From assembly GCF_042242105.1 (NCBI RefSeq), contig NC_092020.1, positions 14,325,288 to 14,389,287 on the forward strand: a stretch of DNA of 64,000 bases, given 5' to 3'. The notes beneath the pieces were generated by a model. It was not told the origin of the DNA. It was given only the letters and a program-made list of their open reading frames with translations, and made no database searches. Numbering within the stretch: the stretch's first letter is position 1; the number at the start of each line of letters is the position of its first letter. Shown here in pieces: positions 47,745 through 62,500 of the stretch. The translations under genes were made by a program, and so were the position numbers. This DNA is from Pempheris klunzingeri. Taxonomy: Eukaryota; Chordata; Actinopteri; Acropomatiformes; Pempheridae.

Positions 47745-48736
47745 CGAACGCAGCCATTTACCTCTTTCCTCTCTTTGCAGTGACACCGGTGAGTCTGTAT
47801 ATCCTTCTCTCAATGCGGGCCATCCTATATTTCTCAAGTTTGTATTTATCGGGGAAAGTCAGCTAAAACAACGGGAAACTTAAAGGTGTGCTTTGAGTTG
47901 GTGAGGCGTTACGAGTGTAACCACGTGAGGATTTAGCAACTAGATTAGGCCATTGATTTTTTTTCTCCCTAGTGCTAACTCAAAGCTAACTTAGCCATTA
48001 GCTCAGTGAATAGAATGGCTTCCATGCCGTACTAGCTAACAGGTTAGCATGCACTGCTCTCCCTCATTTCACTGCTTTGTTCTTGAGACCCGCGCAATTT
48101 TCTGTTATTAAGTGTATTTACTGTTCTAGACAACCAACCTCGGATGCCTAAAGTCTGCTTGACGTTTGCAGGTCAGTTTTTGTTTTAAGTTGGCCACCAA
48201 CCCCAACATGGAACACATTAATGGTCTCTCCCTTCGATTGTTCCAGTCGAACAAGAAAAAGTGCGGTCTTATGGCGCACTCAAAGTAACGGTGCGACAGT
48301 AGCTTGTTAGCTAGCTCGCTAGCTAGCAACCACTCGCGTTGAAATGCGGAATCAGAAGCGATCCTATTGCGGTTTTCGTACAAAATCAGCGTGTAGCGTT
48401 ACCTGTTTTAGTTTGACTTCCAGTCTAATTTGAACACATTCAGACTGTAACGACGCGACAGCGCTGCACGTTAACGTGTCGAGCCGTTAGCCTGGATGGA
48501 AAATGCTAGAATTGGGTGTCGCTAGGTAACAGTTTGAAGAGCAGGTTGTGAATAATCCGCCCAAAGCGTAAAAACAAGTGTTTACAGCAAACTGTGGCGG
48601 TTTTCCCTACAACGTTTTTTCATCATATAACGTTAGATTGGGTATTGCTAACGCGGCTAGCTAAACGACTGTCTAAGTAAGCAGACAGGATGACGGAGAA
48701 TGTGCTAACCATTCCGCCTTGTTTTGTTTAACCCAG
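47745..48736 (+). other. ran: ran 5' non-coding exon and first intron
   Basis: The exon preceding the donor at 47789 contains a pyrimidine-rich stretch (CCTCTTTCCTCTCTTTG) just downstream of likely start sites. The following intron is unusually rich in 'ttagctagc' type strings (48000-48050, 48300-48330, 48640-48670). No coding exon is seen inside it. Confidence 0.5.
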
Positions 48737-48761
48737 AAAAATCGCAACCACGGCGGACTCA

Positions 48762-50571
<1,810 letters not shown>

Positions 50572-50905
50572 CCTGTTCCATGAATTTTCCCTCTCCCCCC
50601 CCCAAACCGTGGACAGGAAGTTGTTGGAGTTTTGCCCCTTTACTGTAAAATCCCTTTTCAGATTTTTTATTTTTGAATTTTTTTGTTTGTTTTAAAACTA
50701 AGAAAAAAAAAAAAAACCTTGGTGGAAAAGTTGTGGTTCTAATTTCACTGTTTAAGACACACCCACCCTAGTGTTGTCGTTGGCATGGCAACGTGCTACT
50801 CTTCATCGTTGAGCACCCTCCTTTGCACTTACCCAGCTCACATAATGCTGTTGTACGTGTACTGGAAACACTAAGGGGAGTAAACTTTGAATAAAAACAT
50901 TCTCA
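50572..50905 (+). other. ran: ran 3' UTR
   Basis: Starts after the TAA at 50569-50571. It contains a C9 run and a poly(A) stretch around 50703-50716, and ends with TGAATAAAAACA (hexamer 50890-50895). Confidence 0.7.
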
Positions 50906-53110
50906 ATATAATCTCTGTCTTTTTCTTCTTATTTTTTTTGTTTATTTCCCTGGACAGCAGAGTCTCCAGAGTCACAGGGATTATGGAAAACCTTTCAATT
51001 ATCATAGTAGGAAAAAATGGGCATTAACATTGCTTGCTCCAATTATATTTAAATGGCACAGTACCAGGATTCTGAAACTGAAGCATTTACACCTGTGTCT
51101 TGTGTTAAAAGCCTTGTTTCCAGAGTGCCCCATTTTTGTAAAATTGATACTGAAATAATGAATACTAATGTGTAAACAGGAGAAAATTTCTTGTAGATGA
51201 ATACTGCAAAACCTTAAGACATTCTCTGCGTCATTGGATTCTGGCTTATTCTGACATTTCAAACCCTGGGCAAATAAACCATCTGCACAGACTGGCATTC
51301 TTTCAGGATAATGATTTGCCAGCATTTCATTTCTTGAGTAAAATGAATGACTACCTCATTAAAGTACAACGAGTAAAAGGACAGAAAAGCCTCAGGTACA
51401 GGAAGTACTATCCCAGAACAGGACTACTGGTTGTGTCTGTAGGCACACAATGAAGCGGCTGTATAGTCTGCTGTGTGCCTGGATGGAGGCCGGAGAACAC
51501 AGCTTACTGCGGCCATTCAATGGGCCTCAATAATGGAGCTTTGGTCAGATCGCCAGATGAAAAGCTTTACAAAGCTACTTCCGATCGGAGCAGACACAGT
51601 TACTGTAGCCCGTTCGACACACTGATGGCCACCAGGTGTCAGTCACGTTCTTTCATTCATTCTAAAGAGCATTACGTAATACTCTGTACATTCTCTGTGA
51701 CGTTTGCCTTCTACCGGGTTCCACCCGGTTAGAATGCAGCTACATCACATACCGCAGCATTCCACAGGTTCAGACTTGTGTTGCTGCACACCGATCAGAC
51801 CTTGCGGCTCCTGCTCTGCATGTGCCACGCTATAGGCCAACGAAGTGACAATCAGAAACAGCTATTTAAACAGCATGGCCCCTGAATGCAGTATGCAGGC
51901 TCTTAAAGGCTAAAATGATAATGTACACAACTGAGTTTGCTTTTAAGCATGCATCAGGAAAAGGTTATCGCTCTCATCTGGTTTGTTAAACCCACGGGTT
52001 AACCCTCTGTAGGACGGACCTCCTCTGGTTGTAAGATTTGAATGTAAAGCGATAACACAACGGGATGCTGTTTATTTAAAATTTAAATTTTACTAGTTTG
52101 CTTAGTTACCCAACACTGCGTTAAAGGCTTATTCTGGCGTATTTCACCACATGACAGCTGATATGATAGCCCTTTCTGCTGCATTCATGTTATATTACAA
52201 GAGTGGGAATAAGACTTCTCTACCAGAGTATAATGCATACTTTAGCTTTTGGATTTAAATTTGTTACTATGTAGTTATGTGTAATTAATAGTTTACTTGC
52301 TACACTGACAAAATTTATGAACTAAATAATCTAAACAAAATGTACATTTTAGTTAGTTCCTCTTTAAAAGAAACAAAACTCTAGAAATCTAATTTCTAAT
52401 TGACATTGATTGTTGTATTATCAGCCTTCTCAAGACATTTGTGCAGGCTAGGCTCAAGTTCATGGCAGGCTAGTAAAGGCCATGCTTTCATCCACATAAG
52501 TCTAAATCATCATGGCAACACGTCATCTTAGTGGTTGTGAATGGAATTTTTGACTTTACAAAAGGCCAGAGGTGCCCACCCCTTCTAACCACAAACCCTC
52601 ATCACATTGAAAGAAGACAATGGGTATTGTGCAGATATATTGAATATGATGCTGTGCGTTGGAGTTTATGGGGTGGAGTAAATATTTCCTACATACTTCA
52701 ATTGCTGATCACTCTCAGTAAAGTTTACAAATGGTTCACATCCTCAAATCTAAATTGACTGGCTCCACCCCTCCTTCTTTCATTATCGACCTACCTTGCT
52801 CTTCCAGTTGAGGATGATCATGCGAAGCTCTGGACCTTGTGGTGAGATTGTTATTAACCTGCTTTCATCATGTTGTTTTTCAAAAGTGTGGCACCTTAGA
52901 GGTGGAGAACAGATTCATATCTGAGACTCATTTGGTTTCTTGGATGCATTTTGACCCAATTGCATGAACTGACAACATTTCAATGAACCAGATAAAACTC
53001 CTTGGCCTAAATTTTTAGCAGAGGGGCTGGTTAAAAAAGGCTATTCGTCCTACAACACCTGAATGCATCGCTGGTGCAGGTGGCTCAGGGCGTGGCTTCG
53101 TCTCAGTGAA
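50906..53110. other. Intergenic, ran to stx3
   Basis: 2.2 kb without a recognisable gene. Short reading frames here (for example around 51002-51325 and 51475-51732) have no visible homology or splice support. No tandem repeat longer than a few units. Confidence 0.5.
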
Positions 53111-53123
53111 CGCGGATCCTGTG

Positions 53124-53133
53124 TGCGCATGCG
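53124..53133 (+). promoter_or_regulatory. stx3: NRF1-type site in the stx3 upstream region
   Basis: TGCGCATGCG, about 390 bases upstream of the stx3 ATG and identical to the 10-mer in the rad9a promoter. No TATA box is evident nearby; the region is relatively GC-rich compared with its flanks. Confidence 0.45.
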
Positions 53134-53511
53134 TGAGCCAGAAAAGTGCGTTTTAGAATGATTACTGGTGGCCAGCGGAGAGACAGATTATACGGCTCCA
53201 CACAACTGTTGTTTTAATCCCCTGAGCGAGGAGATTTAGCAAAGAAAAAACACTGGTCTAAACCCAGCAGCCATATTGTATGGAAAAACGACGGAAAGAC
53301 TCCTGTTTTCAGAAAAAAACGTTTTCTCAGACACCTCTGTCAAGACTTTTGAGGAGTTTAATTCTCTTTCTTACTGGCGGTGGGTTTCTGTCGGACAGCT
53401 AGTTTGCCAGCTGGCTGAGGAATTCAGAGATTGGGACTAGTTTTTGAGCCATTTTACACAATATTGCGGTTTTCTCTCTGGTTTAAAGGTGTTAAACTAA
53501 CCGTGTAAAAG

Positions 53512-56500
53512 ATGAAGGATCGATTGGAGCAGCTGAAAGCGGTGAGTAGTGTCCAGGATATTAAGTTTCCTCACAGTGTCCTGTTTTTCTCTCCAATGTC
53601 GTCTCTCTGTCCGCTTTCAGAAAAATGTTTCTAATAGGAAGAAGTAAAGGTCAAGATTAGCAAAGACATTTTTGTACCATTTCCACTTTTGTACAAGAAA
53701 TTGATTTAAATACTTGACACATAACTCACATATCATTTGAACCAGTCGTGCACCATGTGATGACATAACTGAGGATGGCTGTAGTAACACTGCAGGTTGG
53801 AAAGTGATTTGAAAAGGGGATGTGAAGTGAAAGGGTTTCAGTCATACCCCCATCATTTTCCGCTTCTTTGCGTGCAGCCATGTTGTATGGTGTGACAATG
53901 AAGTGTACTTTATTGTAGTGTAGTCAATAGTGTAATTGGTATCAGTTGAACCATGTTACCAGATGTCAGTTCAAAAGTTGTCTATTTAAGCAGGTGCTTT
54001 ATATTTCTGTGATATGATGCAGACCTGTGTATGAACAACTATTGTTACATTTTCTCAGCCTCAGCATTGGACAGACTCAGCTGGGAATGACAACAGATAA
54101 ATCATTGTGTTTTCATTGTCAGTGATTGACAGTTGCCATTAGAGCTGAAAATTAGTCAATTATTCAACTAGTATTAGCAGGAAAATAGAGTTTGGTAACC
54201 CTTTAAGTAATTCATCAAGCAAAAATGTGAAATTCATCTGGTCCCACACATGTGAGGATCTGCTGTTTTTCCTCTGTTTTGTATCAATGTGAATTGAAAA
54301 TCTTTGGGGTTTGGAGGGTTTGCAACACAAAATCGAGCAACAAGATGTCACATTGGACTTTTGATGAACATCTTTAAGTATTTTCTTAAACGTTGCAGAG
54401 AAAAGGATGAGTCAGTAATACAAAAATACACTAATCATGCTGAATGTAGGGAGTATTAAAATGAAACCAGCATCTATTTTACTTTTTGAATGTAGCTGTC
54501 ACTATCAGATTATAAATCTTGCGAAGCACTCATCATCAGCAGTCAACTCACTACCAACAGAAATATCCACTGTATTCATCTTTTCAAAATTGAGTTCATG
54601 ATGGTGAATAAACTTGCTGTCCATGGCGGTGAGGCCTTGATCCAATTGTAACCTAAGTCGGGATGTGTTGCCATAGCTACCTGAAACTGCTTGCCAAATA
54701 TTTGCAGTGTTTAAAGTTGCTGAACTGCGGTATCCCCCCCCCTCCAGGCGTCTGTATCTCACACAGCTGGCTTCTTTTCAGGGAAAGGAAGTACAGATAG
54801 CAAGGGAAGTGGGCCGATCATCGGTTGGGAAGTTGACTCTGTATATGTTTAAACCTGTGAAAGTGAGTTCTCTCGTCCTGGTCGCCTCCATCCCACCACT
54901 TTCTCCAATCCGCCCTCCTCTCTTTCTTTATCTTTACTCTTTATCCACACTCACCCACCGCCTTTATTTTCCTTCCTCTCTAATGTTTAACTCGCTGGTA
55001 GTAATCTAGGCTGCATATTGGTGCTTGTGTGTGCGGACATGCTTTCATGTGAATCACCGGTGTGATCATGTCACCTGATATACTATGATACACTCTGGGA
55101 AAGAGGAGCAAAAAGAAACGCTGAATTGTAGTTAAATATGTAGCTGTGGTCACATGAGATGGCTTTATTGCATGCTGTTTAGATGCCTCTGAACATAGTG
55201 TTACTAACACAGAGTACAATACTATTGTAGCAGCATTGCTTTACCACGAATTGAGGCTTTCTGTTCCACTTCCTTCATGGTATTTTCTAATGGGCCACAG
55301 GGTTTCCCCACAGTGTACTACACGCCTGGTGGGCCGCCATTCTTACTTTGCCTCCTCACCTGGCTCAGATATCAGCACAAGGAATGGAGGAAACTGTAAC
55401 AGGACTAGCATGGCTTCCTCTGCAGCACACGGAGTCTTTAAATCCCTTGTCAGATTTTAGCATCGCATTAACACAAGTCCTGATGGAGTGTTTGGGCTTC
55501 TGTCACCACACTGCCGTAAATCTGACCCCAGGTCCCAGTCCTGCTGCTGTGATACTAGCAGCTCATTTTCTAAATCATCCCGTGGGAAAATTTGGTGCAT
55601 AGGGCTACAACTAACAATTATTTATATTATTCCTAAATCTGCTGGATATTCTAATCTATGAAATATCAAATAACAGTGGAAAAAAACACAATAGTACAGT
55701 TTCCTAAAGCCCAAGATGCTGCCACCAAAGATATTTACTGAAATTAAGACTTGACTAAGAAAAGCTGAAACTCTGCAATGGTTGGCATTCTTGTTTGAAA
55801 AATTACTTAAATGATAAATCAGTTAACAAAATAACAGCTGATTATTTTGCCAAGTCAATGGACTTATTGACTAATGAACTGCAGCTCTCTAAAAGTGATG
55901 CTACATGTTATTTTTACTGTATGTAACAGCTTTTTCAACTCAGTTTAGCCTCTGTTCACCTTCTTTCTCAACCTCCAAGTAAAGTGCACTGGCCGGTACT
56001 GTTTCGTCATTTATGACCCTCGGAGACAAAGTCTGACAGTTAATCACCTCCTAGTTTCTTTAAGATGACGGAGTCACAGGAAAGGAAGCGCAGGAGGAGG
56101 CTGGACATTCACAGTGGCCGTGATTGGAGTCAGACTTGCTGGATAGTTTTGTACATGATAATAAGTTATGCAGGTCACAGGCAGTTATTGTGCCTGCAGC
56201 ATGTATTATTATATTTGCTATATTTTCTATAATATGACACAGTGTTATCATCTGTGTGTTAAGAAAGCTAGTTGGGTTGTTGTGTTCGAGAGGATCACTG
56301 TGTTTCAGTGTTAAACCTCCGTCTAGTCCCTCGCCTTGTTGAGGGGACTTATGCAACATGACATATGGTGCTTTGTATGCAAAACAAGCATAATTCAGTT
56401 ATTTCAGTAAAAGGAAAAGGCCGGCATCTAAGCATCCATAGCACATCAGTCACTCATGCACTCATATGCAGCATTTGTGCTATGTTTCTAATCTTGATGT

Positions 56501-59500
56501 CCAGTTGTTCAAATGTTATCCGATTTTGGTTAAAAAAAAAAGAGAGAGAGAAATCTCGTTTGCTGCTTCATGGTTCACTCTGTCAGTCAACATTTTGGCA
56601 CAGTAGCACAGAGTGACATTAAATCTAGTTTGTTAGTAGGTTGTTTATTTAGCTTTCAGAAAATAATGATTAGAGGATGGCTGTTATTTTCAGCATTAGA
56701 CACTATTGCAAGAAATGTTGTAAAATACTGGTTAGTGTGAATCTGTCTCTACAGTGAGTATGCCTTTCAAACATTAGATACCTCACACTTAATCTTTTTC
56801 AAAACCACAACTAATCATAAACGGTTGCACGGTGCATTAAACAACCTCCAGTCCCCATGTAATAAGTCAGAAACTATAAAAGCTGAATGTATTATGGATA
56901 ATATTTTGATCTAGGCTGTGTTTGGCTCAAGTTTGTTCTCATGTCCTCTAACAGTGATAATTGTCTACATGTCGAGTCATAAGACGAGCAAGTGAGGGAT
57001 GTAGGAAGTGAGTTTTCCTCACTGTTCAGATAAAGCCACTCACTCTGACTGCTACTGTCAGTATCTAACTGTTGTTGCATAGAAACAAGTGCTTGTGTGT
57101 GTGGTCCGTTTGGTGGGTTAAAGCATTTGCTGCACACGTTGGCCTCTTTCCTCTTATTTTGCTGAATGACAGAGATGCTGGAAGGAAGTGAGTGCTTGTT
57201 CTTATCTCTGTATTGCAGAAATGCTGTGTGAGGGAGCATAATGTGAGTGCCACAGCTGTACATTCGACAAATAACTCACTGAGAGACTAAAAACCAGGGG
57301 TGCATCAGCATGTGTGTCCGGGAAACTCTGTGGTCACAACTGTTGGTTGTTAAAGCAGCCCGAACCAAATAGGCTCTAGGCTACATTTGCAATTCAAATT
57401 GTAGATGAGGGGCAGAAGTTGAAAGACCAACTAAAACTCAGCATTTGAACGGAAACAATGACGTGTTGCTGTAGTAAATGTAAGTTCGCATCAGGGAATC
57501 TACTGATTGTTTTCTCAATCAATCATTTCATTTATAAGATGCCTGAAAATCAGTAACAGGCAAAGTTGATGTATTAAAATGGCTATTTTTTTATTCAACT
57601 ACCAGTCCAAATATAAGGGAAAAGACAAAACACACTCAAAATACTCATATCTGAGAAGCTGGAGCGATTACATTTTGGTCAGTTTTGCTTAAAAATGACT
57701 AATGCCGTTAATCAATTATCAAATAGATGGCTGTCAACCGACTGCTTCATTAATGGACTAATTGTTGCACCTCCAGCTCCAAGTTCAGTTTAAAATTATT
57801 GTATTGTTCGTTGTGTAATCCAATAACAAACCAAGGAACTAACGTAGTTAGAGAGAGATCCTAGTGCCCCTTACATGAGGTGTAATATTGATGTTCACTG
57901 AGATCATTAGTTGAGATTGAGGCAGAGTCAGGTGATATGAGGGAGCAGGGAAGTCGACAGGTGTGTTGGCAAACTTTTTCCATACCGTAACTTTGATCTA
58001 GGCTGACTTTCTCCAGGAAAGTCAAGTGTCCAGACTTCAGACTCTAAGCCACCCTTTACAAAACAGAAACACAAACAACCACTGCAATCATTCAGCAACA
58101 CTCTTCAGGTGCTTAGTGAGAACATATTTGTCTGAGAAAAAGCAGAAGTTTAAAGGGAGGGAACAGTGAGCTTTTTTCCCCCTCCACCTAACACCGTCAC
58201 AGCGTCACAGCGTCACAGCATGGCCCTGTGATGTCTGTTTACACTGCACCTTAACTGTGGTTTCTTAAAGTCAGTTGAAAACAGGTTGAGTTCCTGGAGC
58301 CTGGCCCTAGTTCCACAGCGTGTAAATATTCACCGGCAGTGCTGAGGTCTTTGTGGCTAACCTGCGGCACTGCCCTCTGTTTGTTGACTGTCCCATGTGA
58401 CATATTTATGACTTCAGCAGAGTGACGCTTTCTGATAAAAAATTTACTGGGTGTGGGCTGATTAGGGCCAGACCAATATTTCTGACTGGTGTCTCATTCT
58501 GACCTGATCACCAGGAGGCAATTTCATCAGTGAGTGATTGTTCATAGTCTAAATGTTGTTCTAAAGTCATGCAGTTCTGGGAAATCACTGAGTATTTTTG
58601 TAATGTAAATATTTCCACAGAATACTGGTCCATTCAATATTAGTGGAATAAAAAACATGTAGCATTTAAAAACTGTTTACTATTGAAAATGGGCATTTAA
58701 TGATTCTTAGTTTTACTTACTTGTTCTTTGACTTTGCTTTGATTGTTTAATTTCCTGGTTTAGTCATAATTCTGCAGACAGAATAAAACAAAGTTTCATG
58801 TTGGAAAATATGATTATGCTCATTCTTGCTGAGAGTGAGAAGATTGATACCACTCTCATGCCTGAACGGTAAATATGAAGTCACAGCTAGTTATCTTAGC
58901 TTAGCATGAATAGGACTGACACAGTTAGCCTAACACTATACAAAGGTAACAAAATCCACCAGCACAGTTAAAGATCACTAACTAACAGCTTATATCTTTG
59001 TTTAATTTGCACTAAAAGCCGAGAGTGAAACCAACAGGTTGTCATTTTACGGGCAGTTGCGTGGAGGACAATTTAACTTCCTGGAGTCTCAGCTTCTAAT
59101 GCAGTCAAGAAGTTGGAATCATTTAGTGATTATAAAAAAAACAGTTGTTGTGGAAAAACATGTTTATATAACCCAGAAAGTAACGTATAAAAAAATATAC
59201 AGTTATCACTACCGAAACTTGTATCTTACACAGGCAGAGTTGCAAATGAGTTTGAAATGGAAATGGTTTTGGGAAGCATATTTTGGCCCCAGGTTAGTTT
59301 GCTTAGCAGGTGTCTTTGTAATTGCTACCAACAAAGGCTGTATTTATTCTGCATATTTATCCAGGTGGATGTGTTATAGAGCAAGACTAGTGGGTTTTGT
59401 TGAGCAGCTTTCAACAACCAGGCGATTTAAGTGCTGTACATCAAACCTAAAGAGGCATAATCACAAGAAAAGAAACACAATATGATATAAAAAGACACAT

Positions 59501-62500
59501 AAGAAGGATTAATGAAGAGTTGAATAGAATAGAGGACGAATGATGAATAGTGGACATACATTGCCAGACAGACGTAGGGAGGTTTTTCTGCTTTTATTCC
59601 AGTGAACACAAAGAACATCGGAATGAACCTTAAATCCTGAGATTGAGTTGTTGATGAAATACTTCAGAAAAACATATAATATCCTTCGCACGCTCTCTTT
59701 GGCCGGCTGGGACCGCATGTACTACTCTGACAGCCTTTGCTTTTATCCTGCTAGACGTGTGATCAAGATGACGACGAGGTGGAGATTGCTGTGGACAACG
59801 CAGCCTTCATGGACGAGTTCTTCTGTCAGGTCAGTGCTGCTATCAGCGCTTTAGTGTTTGGGGTTTCTACATCCTTTACCTCTTCACTTGTACTCATGAG
59901 GGAAGATATATAGTGGTGTGTGTATGTGTGTGTTTCAGATTGAGGACATCAGGAACAGTATTGATAAAATCGATGAGAACGTGGCTGAAGTCAAAAAGCT
60001 TTACTCGGTCATCCTGTCTGCTCCCACATCAGACCAAAGTAAGACACCACTGCCAGCTTCTTCCTTTACCTGCCCGTTCGCTTCTCTCCTGCAAATGTAT
60101 TCACTTCAGCCTGCTCACCTGGGGTCACAGTAAAGATGTTTTTCTTACCTAACCCCAACCCTTACTAAGTTTTTGGTGCTGCTTTCTTTTTGGGTCCCAA
60201 ATTGAAATATATTGGACTTTTGGAAAGAGAAAAAGGCCACAGACTGTTTTCACATAGAACTAAATCAGTATGCTAAGTATTGTTGTAGTCATAAAGTCAT
60301 AAAAAACAAAAAAGTATGTTAATTAATGCAGCTTCACTTGTCTAGAATATTTCAGAGAATCAAGGCATAGCATTCGTAAGATGGCAGCATCATTTAAATG
60401 TTAACTTGATTTGAGAATCAGTTGGGTTTTTTTATTAGCATTAAGTGTGTGTGTCCTCTCACAGTGATGCAACACACTCAGTTGTTTATTACCACACGTC
60501 TCTTCCTTCCCAGAAACACAGGATGACTTGGAGGCAATCACCAATGACATAAAGAAGATGGCCAACAATGCAAGAAACAAACTCAAGAGTGAGTCGCCTC
60601 CCACTACAACACACACGGCTCGTCAGTGAGAAGAATTGGGGATGTTTAATGGATTTAATGTGAAATGTTGACTGGAGAATTGAGCGATGCTGTGATGTGT
60701 AGTGTTGTTTTCTTAAGATGAATCATAAATCAGTAATCTGGATTGCTTCCCAGCAATCGAGAGGAATCTGGAGTCAGAGGAGCAGGAGAGGGTGTCAGCT
60801 GACATGCGGATACGTAAATCACAGGTAAATGATGTCTTCTTGAACTGTCAGGTGGTGTCCAGTTTATGCTGGTTTTAAAGGAACCCTCCTAAGATCTTAT
60901 GTTTATGACCAAATTCGGATACAGTACAGCAAAAGCACAGTGTGAATACTAAAAATGTCCAATATATTCGAACTTTTAGAAAAATGTGTTTCTCTTTATA
61001 CCCCCCTGCGGGTATACAAGAGTCAGTTCAAAGCAGGGTGTGAATGCTAGTTTGACCATGGAGCCATGTTTGGATTCTGAACCAGGAACTTGGAGGCTGC
61101 AGTGATGGAGGCAAAGCGTTGCCAGTCTCAGAGGAGAGTGTGGCAGCATTGGTGCAGCAGGGATCAGTGCAGGAGGGAGTCATATTTAAATGGCCCGCCT
61201 CGTTGTGAGAATGAGCTATGATTGGTGTGACTGATAAGAAACGCTGATTCAGTCAGTGGGCTGTCAGCTGACTACAGCTGGGCCATATGACTTCCATGTT
61301 TTGCATTAACTACTAGTTAATTCGTTTCAATTCATTTGTCATGAGTCTGACATTAATGCCTGATTTCAAGAAGACAAACTGTCAGTACATCTCTCAAGAT
61401 CACGTATTTGCTGATATATTTTTTCCCAGCATGCAGTGCTGTCCAGGAAGTTTGTGGAGGTTATGACAAAGTATAATGAAGCCCAGGTGGACTTCAGGGA
61501 GAGGAGTAAAGGACGTATTCAGAGACAGCTAGAGATCAGTGAGTGACACCCACATACACTGCCATAAAGTCACGGTCACACACTCTTCCTCTTTGTCATT
61601 AACCTTTTCCTCTCCTCTCCTTTTTTTCCCTCTCCAGCTGGAAAAGCAACAACAGATGACGAACTGGAGGAGATGTTGGAGAGTGGCAACGCTGCTGTGT
61701 TTACTGCAGGGGTAAGTGTGCGGGTGCTCATGCATTCCACTGTTCTTAACAGCACTCTAACATTCACTTTGCCGCAACGCTAAAAATTATGTGGTTGAAC
61801 TGAGAAACAGCCATGTTGTGGAGTTGCTCAGTCACACTCCAAACGCCTTGTATCAACCAGTTAAAGATTAGCTTTGCTTGGGATTTTGCCTTTTGGCCTC
61901 AAAGTTAGGTTGCTCTCTTGTGCCTTCTTAAGTGCTTAAAACCTCCTTTGACACACTATCTAACAGCTGTTGGGCAATTCTTTTAAAAAAAAAGAAAAAA
62001 AAGCAAATGCAAAGACGGAGAGATGAAGATCAGGAAAGTTTACCTTTCATGAGAGCACTGCAAATGTTCAGACACATCTTGAAAGAAAGTGCTGTGTTGT
62101 ATTGCTTTGAGCTTTTTGCATCACAACCATGTGTGCACAAAGCACTCCGACCTGTGAGAAAAGAAAGCTTCTGTATGCCTACTTTGCTGAGAAGGTGGCT
62201 GTTTTCAGCACAGTTTGGGAAGAAAGTCTTGAACAGGGTTACATGAGTCAACTTGACATTTACAGATTTGATAACAGGTTTACATTGCCTTTCAAAACTG
62301 GCCAGACCAGAGCAAATCTGACCATAACTGTAAATATAAAGAGTAATTCATACTGATATAATCTTTAGAGTACAGTATCTTACTTGAGGACACCTTCACA
62401 TGTGGACAAAAAGTGGAAGATGTTTCTTGGCTAGTGAGGAATGGCTGGTTGCCAGGTTTTATAAAATGAACTTTAGCTAGCCGCCTGTACAGCTAGGATG

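Noticed and set aside
61003-61020. Small palindrome 'tatacccccctgcgggtata' as a regulatory hairpin
   Set aside because: Imperfect, isolated, in an stx3 intron, and of a size expected by chance.
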